Assembly (NCBI RefSeq): GCF_000067165.1 | Contig: NC_010162.1 | Span: forward strand, 4,174,501-4,238,500 | Length of the DNA: 64,000 nucleotides | Direction of reading: 5' to 3' | DNA from: Sorangium cellulosum So ce56 | GTDB taxonomy: Bacteria; Myxococcota_A; Polyangia; Polyangiales; Polyangiaceae | In this document: one piece after another, positions 62,514 through 64,000 of the stretch | How the letters are laid out: every line of letters begins with the position of its first letter | How positions within the stretch are numbered: the stretch's first letter is position 1 | Made by a program: the position numbers and the translations under genes | The notes under the pieces: model-generated | Databases searched by the model: none | The model's input: the letters and a program-made list of their open reading frames with translations, nothing else | Told to the model about the DNA's origin: nothing

Positions 62514-63899
62514 TCAGCCGATCTTGAAGTTGATCGATTTCGGCCGCGTCAGGTGCAGGAATCCGAGCGTCGAGAGCGTCGCGCCCTTGCCGCTGTTCTT
62601 CGCGCCCGTCCACGGGAGCGCCGGATCCAGGGTGTCACACTGGTTCATGTAGACCGTGCCGACGTCGAGCTCGCGCGCGAGCCGCGCGGCGCGCTCGCGG
62701 TCGCGCGTCCAGACCGACGCGGTGAGCCCGAGATCGCTGTCGTTCATCAGCGCGAGCGCCTCCTCGTCGGACGAGACCGGCACGATGGGCAGCACCGGCC
62801 CGAACGACTCGATGCGCATCACGTCGAGATCGGGCGCCGTGTCCACGAGGAGCGTCGGCTCGAAGAAGCGGCCGCGTCCGTCGACCTGGGTCGCCCGGCC
62901 GCCGCAGAGCGCCTTCGCCCCCCGGGAGAGCGCCTGCTTCACCTGCGCCTCCAGGAACGCCGGCGCGTGAGGCTGCGCCATCGGACCCAGGTTCGTCCGC
63001 TCGTCGGTCGGATCGCCGAGGACGTAGCGCTTCATCAGCTCCAGCGCGGCCTCCACGAACTTCGGATAGAGGTCGCGGTGCACATACGCGCGCTCGACAG
63101 CGCAGCAGCTCTGTCCCGCGTTGTAACAGGCGCCGTCGACGATCCCGTCCACCGCCTTCTCCAGGTCCGCGTCGGCCGCGACGTAGGCGCCGTCCTTCCC
63201 GCCGAGCTCCAGGCCGGCGTCGACGGCCACCTTCTTCGATGTGGCCGCGTAGATCCGGCGTCCGCCTTCGACGGAACCGGTGAAACCGACGAAGTTGACC
63301 CGCGGGTCCGATGCGATGCGCTCGGACGTGGCGTGGTCGCAGTGGAAGGCCTGGACGAGGCCGGGCGGCGCGCCGGCCTCCGCGAACGCCGTCGCGAAGT
63401 GCTCTCCGCAGAGCGGCGAGCGCGGCGAGTGCTTGAGCAGCACCACATTGCCCGAGAGCACCGCGGGGATGACCACGTTCACGGCGGTGAGGAGCGGATA
63501 ATTCCAGGCGGGCAGATTGAAGACCACGCCGAGCGGAGCGCGCACGATCCGCCGCTCGAGCCCGGGGAGCTCCGGCAGGATCACATCGGCGAGCGCGCCC
63601 TCGGCGATCGCGATCATGTGCCGGGCTCGCTTGGCCATCCCCGCGACTTCATTGCGGGATTGGCGCAGGGGCTTGCCCATCATGCGGGTGATGTCGGCGG
63701 CGATCGACGGGGTGTTGGCCTCGATGTGCTCGACCGCGCGCTGGCACAGGGCGGCGCGCTCGGCGATGGATGTGCGCGAGAAGCGCCGCGCGGCGGCGGT
63801 CGCGGCGTCGAGGAGCCGGTCGACGGCGGCCTCGTCTGCAAGAGGCCGGCGGACGGCTTCCTCGAGGGTATACGGGTTGTCGATCACGAGGTCGGACAT
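62514..63899 (-). CDS. NAD(P)-dependent aldehyde dehydrogenase
   Basis: A 461-residue protein of the ALDH superfamily. The cofactor site has GVVFNLPAWNYPLLTAVNVV, then VNFVGFTGSVEGGRRIYAAT. The catalytic Glu is E231 in GLELGGKDGAYV, and the catalytic Cys is C265 in YNAGQSCCAVERAY. The last block is ESFGPVLPIVPVSSDEEAL. This resembles the succinate-semialdehyde/glyceraldehyde-type short members. It oxidises an aldehyde to its acid with NAD or NADP; the substrate is not fixed by the sequence. Confidence 0.93.
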   Translation of the reverse strand: MSDLVIDNPYTLEEAVRRPLADEAAVDRLLDAATAAARRFSRTSIAERAALCQRAVEHIEANTPSIAADITRMMGKPLRQSRNEVAGMAKRARHMIAIAEGALADVILPELPGLERRIVRAPLGVVFNLPAWNYPLLTAVNVVIPAVLSGNVVLLKHSPRSPLCGEHFATAFAEAGAPPGLVQAFHCDHATSERIASDPRVNFVGFTGSVEGGRRIYAATSKKVAVDAGLELGGKDGAYVAADADLEKAVDGIVDGACYNAGQSCCAVERAYVHRDLYPKFVEAALELMKRYVLGDPTDERTNLGPMAQPHAPAFLEAQVKQALSRGAKALCGGRATQVDGRGRFFEPTLLVDTAPDLDVMRIESFGPVLPIVPVSSDEEALALMNDSDLGLTASVWTRDRERAARLARELDVGTVYMNQCDTLDPALPWTGAKNSGKGATLSTLGFLHLTRPKSINFKIG

Positions 63900-63957
63900 G
63901 GCGGGGAGATTAACCCAGTTCCCTGGGGGGCCAAGCGTCGTCTAGACTCGGGGCGAA

Positions 63958-64000
63958 TGCGCGCCACCGCGGCAGGTCTATCCGACGTCGGCAGGGAGCG
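63958..64000 (+). CDS. Possible 5' start of a gene cut by the window edge
   Basis: An ATG at 63958 opens a frame (MRATAAGLSDVGRE) that runs off the right edge. The upstream purine-rich GGGGCGA could serve as a ribosome-binding site. Too short to judge. Confidence 0.2.

Overview
The window is about 64 kb of very GC-rich, gene-dense DNA. It most resembles a myxobacterium of the Polyangiales/Sorangiineae type. Supporting signs are a MYXO-CTERM-like C-terminal sorting tail (37289-38992), many lipobox-bearing secreted proteins, a hybrid PAS histidine kinase, a zinc-free paralogue of ribosomal protein S4, and scattered exopolysaccharide genes. I saw no tRNA, rRNA, CRISPR array, phage gene or intact insertion sequence.

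Layout, left to right. 1-6.5 kb: a truncated multi-pass membrane protein coupled to a TolB-like beta-propeller protein (minus strand), then a ferritin-like lipoprotein, a VOC protein and a secreted two-repeat lipoprotein. 6.7-17.8 kb: a one-directional carbohydrate island with a GH2 glycosidase, a GT-B glycosyltransferase, UDP-galactopyranose mutase, a GH1-RmlD fusion, and a complete sugar ABC importer (ATPase, binding protein, two permeases). It also holds two gene remnants, one like a galactokinase and one like an epimerase. A 71-bp imperfect direct repeat brackets the island. 18-24.7 kb: a TPR-like protein, a weak region, then a hybrid histidine kinase bracketed by two copies of a roughly 240-290 bp structured non-coding element, then a secreted GH13 alpha-amylase-family lipoprotein. 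24.9-29.7 kb: cytochrome P450, a DUF899 protein, a small Cys/His-motif protein and a secreted amidohydrolase. 29.8-40.9 kb: mostly exported or envelope proteins of unknown role, including a 1050-residue protein with a degenerate FGE-like domain and a helical-repeat body.

41.1-44.0 kb (minus strand) is the most striking locus. Four genes are joined by three successive 4-nt overlaps: a DUF99/Endonuclease-dU-like protein, an RNA-ligase-like protein that lacks the catalytic-lysine motif, a Ham1/ITPase-like domain fused to an unknown domain, and an AbiEii-like nucleotidyltransferase. Together they suggest an uncharacterised nucleic-acid or nucleotide damage-response cassette.

44.1-50.4 kb: a GAF sensor kinase, LacI and AraC regulators, and a secreted HExxH protein. 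50.6-61.8 kb: exopolysaccharide functions (a Wza-like export lipoprotein, a Wzy/O-antigen-ligase-like protein, a UDP-sugar pyrophosphorylase and a Wzz/BY-kinase) interleaved with Uma2, GNAT, PadR, a methyltransferase and rpsD. A 127-nt near-perfect hairpin starts exactly at the BY-kinase stop codon. 62-63.9 kb: a VOC protein and an aldehyde dehydrogenase.
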